A stretch of 48,776 nucleotides of DNA from a virus: the IMG/VR virus record IMGVR_UViG_3300007734_000711, positions 1 through 48,776 of that record. One strand, written 5' to 3'. The notes below the pieces were generated by a model. The model was not told the origin of the DNA. It made no database searches and worked only from the letters and a program-made list of their open reading frames with translations. Shown here piece by piece: positions 37,484 to 45,765 of this stretch; position 1 is the stretch's first letter, and each line of letters begins with the position of its first letter. The position numbers and the translations under genes were made by a program.

Positions 37484-37858
37484 TCACAAGTCTAATAGTG
37501 CGGCTGACATGTCTTCTAGAGCATCAATCTGCTTCTGCAGGTCATCTTTCGTCTGCTTTGGTTTCTCTGCTCTGGCGGTTCGTGGTTCTGATACCTCCAA
37601 ATGCAGATCGTGCGCGAGATACGTTGCAACCCAGTCTATTTCCCCCTCTTCTTCCATGTCTTCAGATGGCTGAGGATCAAAATCAATGAACGATGGCTGA
37701 ACCTTGAGCGGATGCAGCATGTAGGGTTCTGCGTCGCCAATCTCGTCTAATACCTCTATGGCGTCTTCGACGGTATACGCATCAAACACAATAGAGCGTG
37801 TGCCATTCGGCCACATGCACAGCCAGCGACCAGTCGTATCGAAATCCAGACGGTTCAT
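37484..37858 (-). CDS. Unknown acidic protein
   Basis: 124 residues: RWLCMWPNGTRSIVFDAYTVEDAIEVLDEIGDAEP, then an acidic middle (EEEGEID) and a helical C-terminus (AEKPKQTKDDLQKQIDALEDMSAALLDL). No family recognised. It overlaps the cytidylyltransferase stop by four bases (ATGA). Role in packaging or in the sugar cassette cannot be told. Confidence 0.65.
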   Translation of the reverse strand: MNRLDFDTTGRWLCMWPNGTRSIVFDAYTVEDAIEVLDEIGDAEPYMLHPLKVQPSFIDFDPQPSEDMEEEGEIDWVATYLAHDLHLEVSEPRTARAEKPKQTKDDLQKQIDALEDMSAALLDL

Positions 37859-38532
37859 GCTTTCTTGCCTCGCTTCTTGAGTGGTGCATCTTCTGTGTCT
37901 AGACCATCTAGCACGTTGATCAATGTTCCGCGCAGATACTCAGCAACGACGGCAAGTTCTTCTTCCGTGTCTACGCTCAGCTTTGGGCCAGTCCATGGCG
38001 TGTCGGCCTTCAACGTAATGCACGAGAGGTTCTTCTTCATCCATGTCGTGACATGCTCACGCTCCGATGGCTTTGCCAGTGCGTTGGCCTGTGCCAGTGC
38101 GTCCATGCTGAACACTTCCACATCCCATCCGTCTGGATAGCCGCTGGTCAGCGTGTCGTTGCTTGCATAATCGATTTTCGGTCTGTTCGCGAGGAACAGT
38201 TCCAGCGTCTTGCTGGCGACAGTGGGGTCTAGCGCAGGGCAATCTCCCGTCAGGCGCATCACCGTATCGACGTTGCGGCCCTTAGTGGCGTCCATGAAGC
38301 GAGACAGCACATTCTGCTCATCGCCCAGCACAGGGTAGACGCAAGCCTCTCTGATGATCTTCTCTAGCCGCGTATCACCTGCCGGGATAGCAGCCACCAC
38401 AAGATCCACACCTGCGATCTGCTTGGCTCTCTCCAAGACATGCACAATCATCGGCGTGCCGTTAATATCTGCCAGAACTTTATTAGGGAACCGCGACGAG
38501 TTCAGCCGCGCTTGAACGATAGCAATCACCAT
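37855..38532 (-). CDS. Cytidylyltransferase, SpsF/NeuA/PseF-like
   Basis: 225 residues. AIVQARLNSSRFPNKVLADINGTPMIVHVLERA (3-35) is the nucleotide-binding start of the SpsF/NeuA/KdsB family, and RLTGDCPALDP (93-103) with VDT-EEL near 185-190 are further family motifs. It should activate a sugar acid with CTP to give a CMP-sugar. It is the last gene of the sugar cassette and may be read together with NeuB, aminotransferase and dehydratase. CAGGAGAC precedes the ATG. Confidence 0.85.
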   Translation of the reverse strand: MVIAIVQARLNSSRFPNKVLADINGTPMIVHVLERAKQIAGVDLVVAAIPAGDTRLEKIIREACVYPVLGDEQNVLSRFMDATKGRNVDTVMRLTGDCPALDPTVASKTLELFLANRPKIDYASNDTLTSGYPDGWDVEVFSMDALAQANALAKPSEREHVTTWMKKNLSCITLKADTPWTGPKLSVDTEEELAVVAEYLRGTLINVLDGLDTEDAPLKKRGKKA

Positions 38533-39020
38533 GATGTGTCTCCTGTGTAGTGCAATTCGCGCATGGTTGCGAGATCGATGTAGGCATTCATGCGGTCGAT
38601 TGATGTGTCATCATTGCATGTGCGCTTCGTCGCTGTCAGCGACACAACCGTATCAGCCGTTCTCGTGCCTTCCGCATCTGACATCTGCCAATAGACGATT
38701 CGGTGGTCAGTGCGTAGGCCAACAAACAGAAAGAACGGAACTTGAAGATCGGCTGAGATTCTACAGCCGCGCTTTATTTTGTCATTCGTAATCAGGTAAC
38801 TCCCGTAGGCATGTAGTTGCTCATAACCCATGTCCCTACATTTTACCTCAGCAATCGCCATTAATGTTCCATTACGTGCGAATAATGCATCGATGCTGGC
38901 ACTCGATGTCAGCGCTGTTTCGATAGCGTCTGCATGATAGGTCGCAGCAATGATCTGTGTGAGTCTTGATTGCCGTGATACCCATGACTTACCAGCGGAT
39001 GTCAAGCAATCGAGGCTCAC
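38526..39020 (-). CDS. Restriction-endonuclease-like nuclease
   Basis: 164 residues from GTG 39020, preferred over ATG 39044 because GGAGAC precedes it and GTGA overlaps the upstream stop. SASIDALFARNGTLMAIAEVKCRDM contains the D-x(n)-E-x-K core of PD-(D/E)XK nucleases. The N-terminal AATYHADAIET looks like an anchor helix. Possible roles are a host-DNA nuclease, resolvase or restriction-like protein. Confidence 0.7.
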   Translation of the reverse strand: MSLDCLTSAGKSWVSRQSRLTQIIAATYHADAIETALTSSASIDALFARNGTLMAIAEVKCRDMGYEQLHAYGSYLITNDKIKRGCRISADLQVPFFLFVGLRTDHRIVYWQMSDAEGTRTADTVVSLTATKRTCNDDTSIDRMNAYIDLATMRELHYTGDTSW

Positions 39021-39331
39021 TTGAGTCTCCAGACCATGATCCATCGTGCGTGATTGGAGATCCTCACTGACTGCTTACGCTGCCCCGTGAATTCCCATCG
39101 TTCGCCTCTGAAGAGTGACCCGGCCGCATTGCCGAGTAGATTCCCATCGTGGCCGAGCAGCGCGAGTTGCCGGTAGACATCATCGGCCGTTACGCAGCGA
39201 TCTGGCTTGCTGTTCGCGAGAGACACAGCCAGCATCCGTGCATAGCTCAGCACATACGCACGTTTCACAGCCGCGAGTTCTTTGCCAGCCTCCCTGAGCG
39301 TCTTGCCTAATTTTAGGTCAAATTTTTTCAT
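39017..39331 (-). CDS. Small conserved phage protein (DNA metabolism region)
   Basis: 104 residues. VTADDVYRQLALLGHDGNLLGNAAGSLFRGERWEFTGQRKQSVRISNHARWI is a pattern known from small phage proteins (DDVY--L...LGNAAGS-F----W---G-R-S-R-S-H---), probably DNA-related. ATGA overlap with its neighbours on both sides. The N-terminal region is basic (MKKFDLKLGKTLREAG). Confidence 0.7.
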   Translation of the reverse strand: MKKFDLKLGKTLREAGKELAAVKRAYVLSYARMLAVSLANSKPDRCVTADDVYRQLALLGHDGNLLGNAAGSLFRGERWEFTGQRKQSVRISNHARWIMVWRLK

Positions 39332-40212
39332 GAGGCATACATCCGTGATACAGGGAACGGTTGATCTGTGCCGCCAAAGCCACGCCTGAAGAACTCTATG
39401 TCTCGCCCCTTCTTGCTTGTGGCGTGTCCCTGCCAGCCCATGTCAAATCTATTACTGGTGCTCGTTTGTATTGCTTCCCAGATGAGAGCGTGGTTAATGT
39501 CTTTGGATCGTGTCGCTGCATGGCCGTAATACTCCATGTCTTTGTATGTGTAGATATACACCGCGCCATCGCAGATGCCAGCGACGTTCCATGCCAGACA
39601 GAGATACGCATGGCCTGACTGCACCCATGCCGCCATAGCATCCCATGTGATCTGCGGTCTGGTTTCTTTTTCAGCTTGCTCACGATGAAGCGCATGCAGA
39701 ATAGCAACGTCCCGTGGATCATTCGATGCGTATATGCGATGCGTCTTATCTGCATTATTCACCAGCGATTTATAACTCTTTCGAACATGCAGCCAGCGTT
39801 GAATCACTTCGATGTCGCACATGGGTTGCAGGTCAATGATGCGTGTCTTCCATGACAGGTCGTGTGCCTCTGTGCCAGCGTATGTGCCTCTGAAATCGTA
39901 GTGATCGATGTGATAGGCATCCATTACATGGCTCAGGTGTTTGCGCATCTCATCTCGTGCGATGTCATGGCTCCAGATCGGCTGCGGACAGGGATTGGAA
40001 TCATAGAGCAACGCGCTGCCATCTTGAATGATCGGGCAGATGGCGACGATCTCTCCATCCTCAATAACAGCGAAGCTCAGATTCAGAAGATGAGTTCCAA
40101 GAGATTCGCAATACGACATCCATCCAGATCGATGCCAGAACCATGCATCAGGATGCGTGTCGCAGTAGCTATCCCACTGCTGACTTAGTGAGTGTGACCA
40201 CGGGAGAATCAC
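39328..40212 (-). CDS. FemAB/GNAT-like acyltransferase
   Basis: 294 residues. AWFWHRSGWMSYCESLGTHLLNLSFAVIEDGEIVAICPI, LRVRKS-like WLHVRKSYKSLVNN, and in the second half a GNAT-like fold (HALHREQAEKETRPQITWDAMAAW, GICDGAVYIYTYKDMEYYGHAA, LIWEAIQTS) fit the FemAB-type peptidyl/acyl transferase group that often modifies surface sugars. Part of the sugar cassette. GTG at 40212 overlaps the previous stop (GTGA). Confidence 0.75.
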   Translation of the reverse strand: MILPWSHSLSQQWDSYCDTHPDAWFWHRSGWMSYCESLGTHLLNLSFAVIEDGEIVAICPIIQDGSALLYDSNPCPQPIWSHDIARDEMRKHLSHVMDAYHIDHYDFRGTYAGTEAHDLSWKTRIIDLQPMCDIEVIQRWLHVRKSYKSLVNNADKTHRIYASNDPRDVAILHALHREQAEKETRPQITWDAMAAWVQSGHAYLCLAWNVAGICDGAVYIYTYKDMEYYGHAATRSKDINHALIWEAIQTSTSNRFDMGWQGHATSKKGRDIEFFRRGFGGTDQPFPVSRMYAS

Positions 40213-41003
40213 CTGACCACCGAGCGGTATTGGCGCATCTCTAACTCTTTGACTGAGAGCGCATGCACAGACTGACCTACGGCGAGTTCTGCCTTCCTGA
40301 TGTTCTGCACATACTCTGCGAATGCTTTGGGTAGATGCGCGAATGCACCACCGTCAGGATTCAGCCCATCCGTGTCTATGAGTTTCATATGCGCTTCTAT
40401 GATGGTTGCACCCGCGCACACGGCATAGGCTCCCATCTGTGGATCACCGCTATGGTCTGAATACCCAATCGCGTGATGCGAGTATCTACCCACGAGACGC
40501 CAAATGCTCCTCAAGTGCATCGATGGCAACGTGGCCGGATACGCCGTTACGCAGTGCAAGAGTGCATCTTGTTGCCTGATTTTCACAGCAGGAGAGATAG
40601 CCTCATTGATGCTGACAATGACTTGCCTATCACCAGCCTCAGCAATCGCAGCGTGAAGCACATCTGTGCTGTGTGACTCAAACGCGGATACTTTCATCCG
40701 CTTCACAAACCGCGAGACAACCGTGGCATCTTCAGGCAGGAAGCACGTAGCCATGAACTCAATGCGTTCGCCGCAGTAGTCCTTTAGGACGCTCATCCAT
40801 TCGACTGGTATTTGATATTTCTTGTATATGTCTCTGTAATACTTCGGCACACGACGCCGATCAGCCAGACGATCTGCGTCAGACCAGAACTGAACCTTCA
40901 CCGCGTTACATCCTGTCTCTGCGGCAAAATCGATGAGCTGCTTGGCTTTGCGAATGTCTCCATCGTGCGCGGAAGCCATCTCTCCAATGACAAAGACGCT
41001 CAT
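40209..41003 (-). CDS. NeuB/PseI-like sialic acid synthase
   Basis: 264 residues. VIGEMASAHDGDIRKAKQLIDFAAETGCNAVKVQFWSD (4-41) is the NeuB-type start (GE-----G----A--LI--A---G--AVK-Q). VPVEWMSVLKDYCGERIEFMATCF, and GYSDHSGDP near residues 200-208 are also family motifs. It should condense a hexosamine-type sugar with phosphoenolpyruvate to a nonulosonic acid. The normal C-terminal SAF domain is missing (length 264 versus about 340). Confidence 0.85.
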   Translation of the reverse strand: MSVFVIGEMASAHDGDIRKAKQLIDFAAETGCNAVKVQFWSDADRLADRRRVPKYYRDIYKKYQIPVEWMSVLKDYCGERIEFMATCFLPEDATVVSRFVKRMKVSAFESHSTDVLHAAIAEAGDRQVIVSINEAISPAVKIRQQDALLHCVTAYPATLPSMHLRSIWRLVGRYSHHAIGYSDHSGDPQMGAYAVCAGATIIEAHMKLIDTDGLNPDGGAFAHLPKAFAEYVQNIRKAELAVGQSVHALSVKELEMRQYRSVVR

Positions 41004-41530
41004 ACGGCCTCTCTGTCATGACTCAGCAGCCCCATCATGATGCTGTCTACGAACCGGCCATCGCGGAATGCATGTTCGCGTTGACGGCCTTCATAGGAGA
41101 ATCCGATTCGTTCTAATAGATTCATGCTTGCGATATTGAAGTCGTAGACTTCTGCCCAGATGCGATGCAGCCCTTGCTGAAATCCCCATCCCACCAGCAG
41201 CGACAGCGCACGTTTCATCAGACCCTTGCCACGGAACAATGGCTCACCAATATAGAAGGAAATTTCTGCGTAGCGGTTGTGTGTATTCCATCCGCATAAT
41301 CCAATCACGCCGATGGGCACTTCATGCTGCATCAGCATGAACATGTGGTCAGTGCGATCAGGCCCAGAGATACGCTCAAACCAGACCCCTTGATCGACAC
41401 GGCTCAGTGCTTTCCATTCGCGTGTCCTGCTTCGTAACTCAGGGTCGTTACGCCATACCCGCAAACGCTCAAGATCGCCGCGCTCGATTGGGCGCAGAGC
41501 GATGTCGCCATCAGAGAGGAACGCACTCAT
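41000..41530 (-). CDS. GNAT acetyltransferase (PseH-like)
   Basis: 176 residues. LRPIERGDLERLRVWRNDPELR, ISFYIGEPLFRGKGLMKRALSLLVGWGFQQGLHRIWAEVYDFNIASMNLLERIGFSYEG shows the complete GNAT fold with the R-GKG acetyl-CoA loop. Resembles PseH and RimJ/RimL-type enzymes. In the cassette it would N-acetylate the amino-sugar intermediate. Overlaps both neighbours. Confidence 0.85.
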   Translation of the reverse strand: MSAFLSDGDIALRPIERGDLERLRVWRNDPELRSRTREWKALSRVDQGVWFERISGPDRTDHMFMLMQHEVPIGVIGLCGWNTHNRYAEISFYIGEPLFRGKGLMKRALSLLVGWGFQQGLHRIWAEVYDFNIASMNLLERIGFSYEGRQREHAFRDGRFVDSIMMGLLSHDREAV

Positions 41531-42744
41531 CGGCGCACCGAGGCTTCGTATGGTGCCGACCGCACAGCGAGTGCTAACTGCGCATCGTCCATTGACTGCA
41601 TTCTCCCAATCACACCAGCGACAACCTCGCGTGCCTCATCTATGTGATGCGTGTTCATCACTCCGCTGATGTTCACGATCTGCGGGTGGAACAACACACC
41701 GGCCTCAGCGCATTCCTGCACGAAGTAGCTCATGCCGATACGCTGGTTATGCCTCAGCAGCCTGATCTGGAAGTGCGGTGGATACCCATGCAATGACACC
41801 ACATCTTGATCAAATGCATCCCACAGCCGCTTCCCGTTGCTGCGGATCGTCTCGATGATTCCTTCTGACTCATAGACATCCAGCATCGCGCTGCATGCCG
41901 CAAGACCAATCGCATCGCCTGAATATGTTCCAGAGATCGGCCACGCATGCTGCATCACGCGGACAGAACCAGTCACGAATGCGAAGGAGTATCCCGCCCC
42001 GAACGCTTTGCCGAATGTCGCCATGTCTGGTGTGACAGAGAAGAATTCCTGCCCACCTGCCAGCGCATGTCTGCCACCCATGATCATTTCGTCAAAGATC
42101 AGCAGCGATCCTGCCTGATGCGTCATCGCTCTGACAGCCTTCAGAAATCCGTCTGGTGGTGTGCTGAGTCGTGCGGGTTCAATCATCACCGCAGCAACAT
42201 CAGGCCCGAGCGCGGCTTCAAGGCTGTCTAGGTCGCCATAGGTGAATGACCTGACGAACTGGCTCATGCCGTCAGGCACACCGGGATGCATATCTGAGAG
42301 AACTCTAAAGCCATCATGCCAGCCGTGATACCCCGTGTCTTCGCAGAGGATGACATCACGCCCTGTGTAGCTTCTGGCGATACTCGCGGCTGCGGAACAG
42401 GCTTCAGATCCTGTCTTGAGAAACCGAATATTCTGAGCGCACGGAATGACCTTGCAGAGGCGTTCTGCCACTTCATACTCTAGGCGATGCGGAAAAGAAA
42501 ACAGCGCACCGTCTACCACTTGCTCAATGACGGCCTCTTCTATGACTGGATGACCATAGCCCAGCGTAGTCGCGCCCAGAGAGCACACGAAGTCGAGATA
42601 CTCCCTACCATCCGTTGCTGTCACATATGGCCCACGACCGCTGTAGGCGAATCGTTCGCCATCAATTGGGTATGAGGCTGGACGCTTCGACATCGTGTGC
42701 GATCCACGCGGTGTCATGGCTTCAGCGCGTTCTCGTAAGGTCAT
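41527..42744 (-). CDS. Class III aminotransferase (glutamate-1-semialdehyde-like)
   Basis: 405 residues from ATG 42744, chosen because it overlaps the previous stop (ATGA). PLP motifs: LIFDEMI (D218), ATFGKAFGAGY (K246, the Schiff-base lysine), EYLDFVCSLGATTLGYGHP, FLKTGSEACSAA (phosphate binding). The pattern is that of GSA-aminomutase-like class III transaminases found in sugar clusters. It would transaminate a keto-sugar made by the PseB-like enzyme. Confidence 0.85.
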   Translation of the reverse strand: MTLRERAEAMTPRGSHTMSKRPASYPIDGERFAYSGRGPYVTATDGREYLDFVCSLGATTLGYGHPVIEEAVIEQVVDGALFSFPHRLEYEVAERLCKVIPCAQNIRFLKTGSEACSAAASIARSYTGRDVILCEDTGYHGWHDGFRVLSDMHPGVPDGMSQFVRSFTYGDLDSLEAALGPDVAAVMIEPARLSTPPDGFLKAVRAMTHQAGSLLIFDEMIMGGRHALAGGQEFFSVTPDMATFGKAFGAGYSFAFVTGSVRVMQHAWPISGTYSGDAIGLAACSAMLDVYESEGIIETIRSNGKRLWDAFDQDVVSLHGYPPHFQIRLLRHNQRIGMSYFVQECAEAGVLFHPQIVNISGVMNTHHIDEAREVVAGVIGRMQSMDDAQLALAVRSAPYEASVRR

Positions 42745-43541
42745 CGGCATCGCGTCACCTGTGCAATGACATCCATGACAGCGATGCCTTGCTGTAAGGT
42801 GCATCCAAATGTAGGTTGCCTCTTATTTTTTACAGCATCAAGAAAATGGCTCATTGCTGCGACATACATGTGGTTTCCTAGCTCAGAAGGATCTGCGAAC
42901 TCGTACTCAACCGTGGATGATCCACTGTAGAGCGACCATGTGCGGTCATATTTCTTCGATGACCCTAACAGTTCAACTGACCATCCATTGTCAAAGCCAA
43001 GATAGGCCCATCGGCTAGATGCATTCACATCCCAAAACACTAACGGCCCTGCGCCAAAGTACAACGCTAAATCAATTTCGTGTGACATCTCTGATAGGAA
43101 ATTGCCGCGACCAGATTCACCAACCCATTGATCCATGTTGCAAGCGCAGAACAGCTTTCCGCTGTCAATAGCTGTCGCTCCGACCGCCGTTGCGTGTTTT
43201 CTGATGTCAGGATGGAAACGCAGTTGATAGCCCACCATGATCGTAGGCAGGTCTGGCTTCTTCGCGATACGCCGCAGCGCACCGAGGTCTGCCTGTGACG
43301 CAACAGGCTTCTCGATATACACCGGAAGCCTTTTCCTCATGCACACCTTCAGCACAGACATGTGATGCGCAGTCGGTACACAGATCACGGCAGCGTCTGC
43401 GTTCGCCAGTTTCTTACTCAGCTCGGAAAGTTTCATCGTGCGCGGATGGGTGTCGATGACCGACACGGTATGGCCCATCCGCAGCAGGTTGCTGGCATGG
43501 CGCATCCCGATACTACCGACGCCAATGACTGCAACAGTCAT
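42741..43541 (-). CDS. Gfo/Idh/MocA-family oxidoreductase
   Basis: 266 residues. MTVAVIGVGSIGMRHASNLLRMGH (1-24) is an NAD(P)-binding Rossmann start, IVCVPTAHH-like AVICVPTAHHM and VYIEKPVA (with catalytic lysine of the EKP motif) are typical of Gfo/Idh/MocA. It is shorter than most members. In nonulosonic acid clusters such enzymes oxidise or reduce a hexose intermediate. Overlaps the dehydratase and aminotransferase genes. Confidence 0.85.
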   Translation of the reverse strand: MTVAVIGVGSIGMRHASNLLRMGHTVSVIDTHPRTMKLSELSKKLANADAAVICVPTAHHMSVLKVCMRKRLPVYIEKPVASQADLGALRRIAKKPDLPTIMVGYQLRFHPDIRKHATAVGATAIDSGKLFCACNMDQWVGESGRGNFLSEMSHEIDLALYFGAGPLVFWDVNASSRWAYLGFDNGWSVELLGSSKKYDRTWSLYSGSSTVEYEFADPSELGNHMYVAAMSHFLDAVKNKRQPTFGCTLQQGIAVMDVIAQVTRCR

Positions 43542-44497
43542 GCGTGTACAACCTGAAGAACTTGCGGTGAGTCGGCTGACGTATACATGAATCCGTGTGG
43601 CACTCGTTCGCCATGCATGAGTTCCATGTCAGAATCTCGCAAGATTACATACATCCCATCTGCGTTCAGCCAGCATCGCTCTGCTTCTTTCTTGCTGACT
43701 AACTCTTCGTGCATCTTCTCACCGGGCCTGATGCCAATCTCTTTGACAACGCAATCTGGGAAGCCCATCGCCAACGCGCCCACTGTCGCGCTTGGGATGC
43801 TCGGCACGAAAATCTCGCCGCCGATTCCATTCCTGATCGCGTAGATAACCAGTTCTACGGCTGAAATGACTGGTCGTCCATGTGGCTCCTCATAGACCAT
43901 CACATCCGCATCAGGACTCAGCGGCATGTGGAAGCGCGTCATGGTTTTGTCAGTGACCGTGATCTCGCCAGTCTTCTGCTGCTTGATGAACAGCGGGATC
44001 ACACTGCCGCTTGACCCTGCCACATTCCCATAGCGCACTGACGTATAACCAAAGTCAGAGATGATCTTCTCGGCCTTTGCCTTGCTCTTGCCGTAAGCAT
44101 TGACAGGTGCGCATGCCTTGTCTGTCGAGAGAGCCACCAGTGTTGAGACGTTGCGTGACATGGCGAACGTAGCGATATTCCTCGCGCCAGCCACATTGAT
44201 GTCGTTGACGTAGTGCGTGTGGTTCTCTCCAGTCACGATGTGTTTTTCAGCAGCCGCATGCACCACTGTGTCTACGTGCCCTGCATAGCAATGATGAAGA
44301 TCGTTCATGTGGCGCACATCGCCGGGGACAACAAGCAATCTGCTGTCTGGGAAATCTTGCTCTAGCTTGTAGCGCATCTCCGCGTTGCGAGAGACGGACA
44401 CAATTTTTTCAGCCATCTCATGCTTGAGCAAATACGCGATGAAGGCGCGACCGAATGATCCTGTCCCGCCGGTAATCATGAGGGTGCCGAATGTCAT
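43538..44497 (-). CDS. PseB-like UDP-GlcNAc 4,6-dehydratase
   Basis: 319 residues from ATG 44497, which overlaps the stop of the small zinc-ribbon gene (ATGA). MITGGTGSFG (7-16) is the NAD-binding motif, LSTDKACAPVNAYGKSK holds S/T-D-K and YxxxK (Y135, K139), and GYTSVRYGNVAGSSGSVIP and RPGEKMHEEL are typical of the CapD/PseB/FlaA1 group. It should convert UDP-GlcNAc to a 4-keto-6-deoxy sugar, the first step of pseudaminic or related sugar synthesis. Confidence 0.88.
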   Translation of the reverse strand: MTFGTLMITGGTGSFGRAFIAYLLKHEMAEKIVSVSRNAEMRYKLEQDFPDSRLLVVPGDVRHMNDLHHCYAGHVDTVVHAAAEKHIVTGENHTHYVNDINVAGARNIATFAMSRNVSTLVALSTDKACAPVNAYGKSKAKAEKIISDFGYTSVRYGNVAGSSGSVIPLFIKQQKTGEITVTDKTMTRFHMPLSPDADVMVYEEPHGRPVISAVELVIYAIRNGIGGEIFVPSIPSATVGALAMGFPDCVVKEIGIRPGEKMHEELVSKKEAERCWLNADGMYVILRDSDMELMHGERVPHGFMYTSADSPQVLQVVHA

Positions 44498-44613
44498 TGT
44501 GTCTTTGCTTTCCATGAATAGGCGCACACGTTACAGAACCAGTCCGCGCCAATTTTCTCGATCATCCTGTCTTCGCCACAATGAGGACAGCGCGTATCTT
44601 TTGTTTCACTCAT
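44494..44613 (-). CDS. 39-residue zinc ribbon protein
   Basis: Residues 9-13 CPHCG and 27-30 CNVC with W--C-V-CAYSW: a complete four-cysteine zinc ribbon. ATG 44613 overlaps the stop of 44610-44825 (ATGA), and its own TGA overlaps the dehydratase ATG. Probably a small regulator or redox/metal-binding protein. Confidence 0.7.
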   Translation of the reverse strand: MSETKDTRCPHCGEDRMIEKIGADWFCNVCAYSWKAKTQ

Positions 44614-44825
44614 GCCAGATTCTTCTTCTGCCAGCTATCATCGTTTTGCGGAAGACGATTCTCGTAGGTATAGCCACAATACAGACAGGCGTGAGCGCAA
44701 CTCTCGCTGTTTTCTACAGCGATGTGTCCTTTCGCAGTGAGTATGCGATGCGCGACGATCCATAGGTCGCTTTCGCAATTGGGGCAGTGCAGCACGGAAA
44801 CCTCTGGTATCACTGTCTCAGCCAT
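44610..44825 (-). CDS. Small zinc ribbon protein
   Basis: 71 residues: VLHCPNCESDLWIV, then CAHACLYCGYTYENR, a C-x2-C / C-x2-C site. GGAGGTGATTG before ATG 44825 is a strong ribosome binding site (TTG at 44828 is not needed). Basic C-terminal tail (SWQKKNLA). Unknown function. Confidence 0.75.
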   Translation of the reverse strand: MAETVIPEVSVLHCPNCESDLWIVAHRILTAKGHIAVENSESCAHACLYCGYTYENRLPQNDDSWQKKNLA

Positions 44826-44989
44826 CAATCACCTCCACGAAGTGCATGCACATGCTGCAACTTCAGAGTCGCTTTTCTTGTCCGCATGAGATCCAGCGCC
44901 ATGCGCTCGGCCTCATAACGTGGGTAGCCGCCGTCGTATTCAATGATGGCGGCCCTCTCTTCGTAATCGATGCGCTCGGCATCTGTCAT
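44825..44989 (-). CDS. 54-residue helical protein
   Basis: MTDAERIDYEERAAIIEYDGGYPRYEAERMALDLM: a helix with AAI-EYDGG-PR-EAE, a common small phage or plasmid motif. Too short to have been listed as a long frame. Starts at ATG 44989, five bases after the upstream stop; its TGA shares one base with the next ATG (TGATG). Function unknown. Confidence 0.65.
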   Translation of the reverse strand: MTDAERIDYEERAAIIEYDGGYPRYEAERMALDLMRTRKATLKLQHVHALRGGD

Positions 44990-44994
44990 TGTTT

Positions 44995-45165
44995 TTATTT
45001 CCATGGGATCGGTAGAACCTCATCGCAACGCTCACATCGATACGAAGCGATTCCATCTTCTGTCCGTTCAAATCTCAGATGCCCATGTCGGGAAATGCAC
45101 CCGGCGAACATGCGGTTCGCGCACTTCAACGCCTTGTCGATTCGCTCGATCCAAATTTTACTCAT
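44995..45165 (-). CDS. 56-residue protein with CxxC
   Basis: MSKIWIERIDKALKCANRMFAGCI, then SYRCERCDEVLPIPW: CERC plus two further cysteines, probably zinc-binding. ATG 45165 lies in the end of the HNH gene (8-base overlap). The TAA at 44995 is followed by the next gene five bases later. Function unknown. Confidence 0.65.
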   Translation of the reverse strand: MSKIWIERIDKALKCANRMFAGCISRHGHLRFERTEDGIASYRCERCDEVLPIPWK

Positions 45166-45499
45166 GCGCCCACGCCCCGTCGATCAATCGTTCAATCTCC
45201 AACGAGTACGCATCTCCAGACAATCGAATGGTGCCGCTCCGATGTACGCGGTCATGGCAGAGCGCACAGATCAGGATGACATTTTCAAGCGTGTCAGTCC
45301 CGCCGTGGCTGCGATAGACGATGTGGTGGTGGTGGGGTTGTCGCTGGAGATCGAATGCGACCATGTGGCATTGGCAGATGCGGCAGGTAGAGCCATCTCG
45401 CGCATCGACAGACAACATGACCTGAGCGCGGACGCGCTGTGTCTTCGCTCTCTTCCGCGCTTTTGTCCTAGCGCGTGGCTCAGGCTTTGGGATCATCAT
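45158..45499 (-). CDS. HNH endonuclease
   Basis: 113 residues. Basic N-terminus (RTKARKRAKTQRVRAQ), then DGSTCRICQC, PHHHHIVYRSHGGTDTLENVILICALCHDRVH: two C-x2-C pairs and the H-H/N/H core of HNH nucleases. Phage HNH proteins often help DNA packaging, or act as homing endonucleases. The ATG overlaps the VRR-NUC stop (ATGA). Confidence 0.88.
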   Translation of the reverse strand: MMIPKPEPRARTKARKRAKTQRVRAQVMLSVDARDGSTCRICQCHMVAFDLQRQPHHHHIVYRSHGGTDTLENVILICALCHDRVHRSGTIRLSGDAYSLEIERLIDGAWAHE

Positions 45500-45765
45500 G
45501 CATGCGCCGCCGTCAACGCGAGTACATCATCGAGCGTTCTGACGATATGGAATACCCATCCAGCCTGACGGAACTTCACTTGTTCAGATGTCAGCTTGCC
45601 TCGGCTGAATTTGACTTCTACAAGCACAGTGATGCCTCGCAATGAGCAGACTAAATCTGGAAACCCACCACCTTGCGATGAGGTGTCATGGACGAGCCAG
45701 CCGCATTTACGCAGATACAGAATGATGTCTGAGTGATTACGGTCAACCCGTCCATACCTATGCAT
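45496..45765 (-). CDS. VRR-NUC domain nuclease
   Basis: 89 residues: GGGFPDLVC----GITVLVEVKFSRGKLTSEQVKFRQAGWVFHIVRTLDD. The G-PDL, V-VE-K and T--Q--F motifs are those of the VRR-NUC branch of PD-(D/E)XK nucleases (Holliday junction resolvase-like). A small stand-alone VRR-NUC next to a primase is common in phages. TAATG overlap with the upstream gene. Confidence 0.88.
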   Translation of the reverse strand: MHRYGRVDRNHSDIILYLRKCGWLVHDTSSQGGGFPDLVCSLRGITVLVEVKFSRGKLTSEQVKFRQAGWVFHIVRTLDDVLALTAAHA

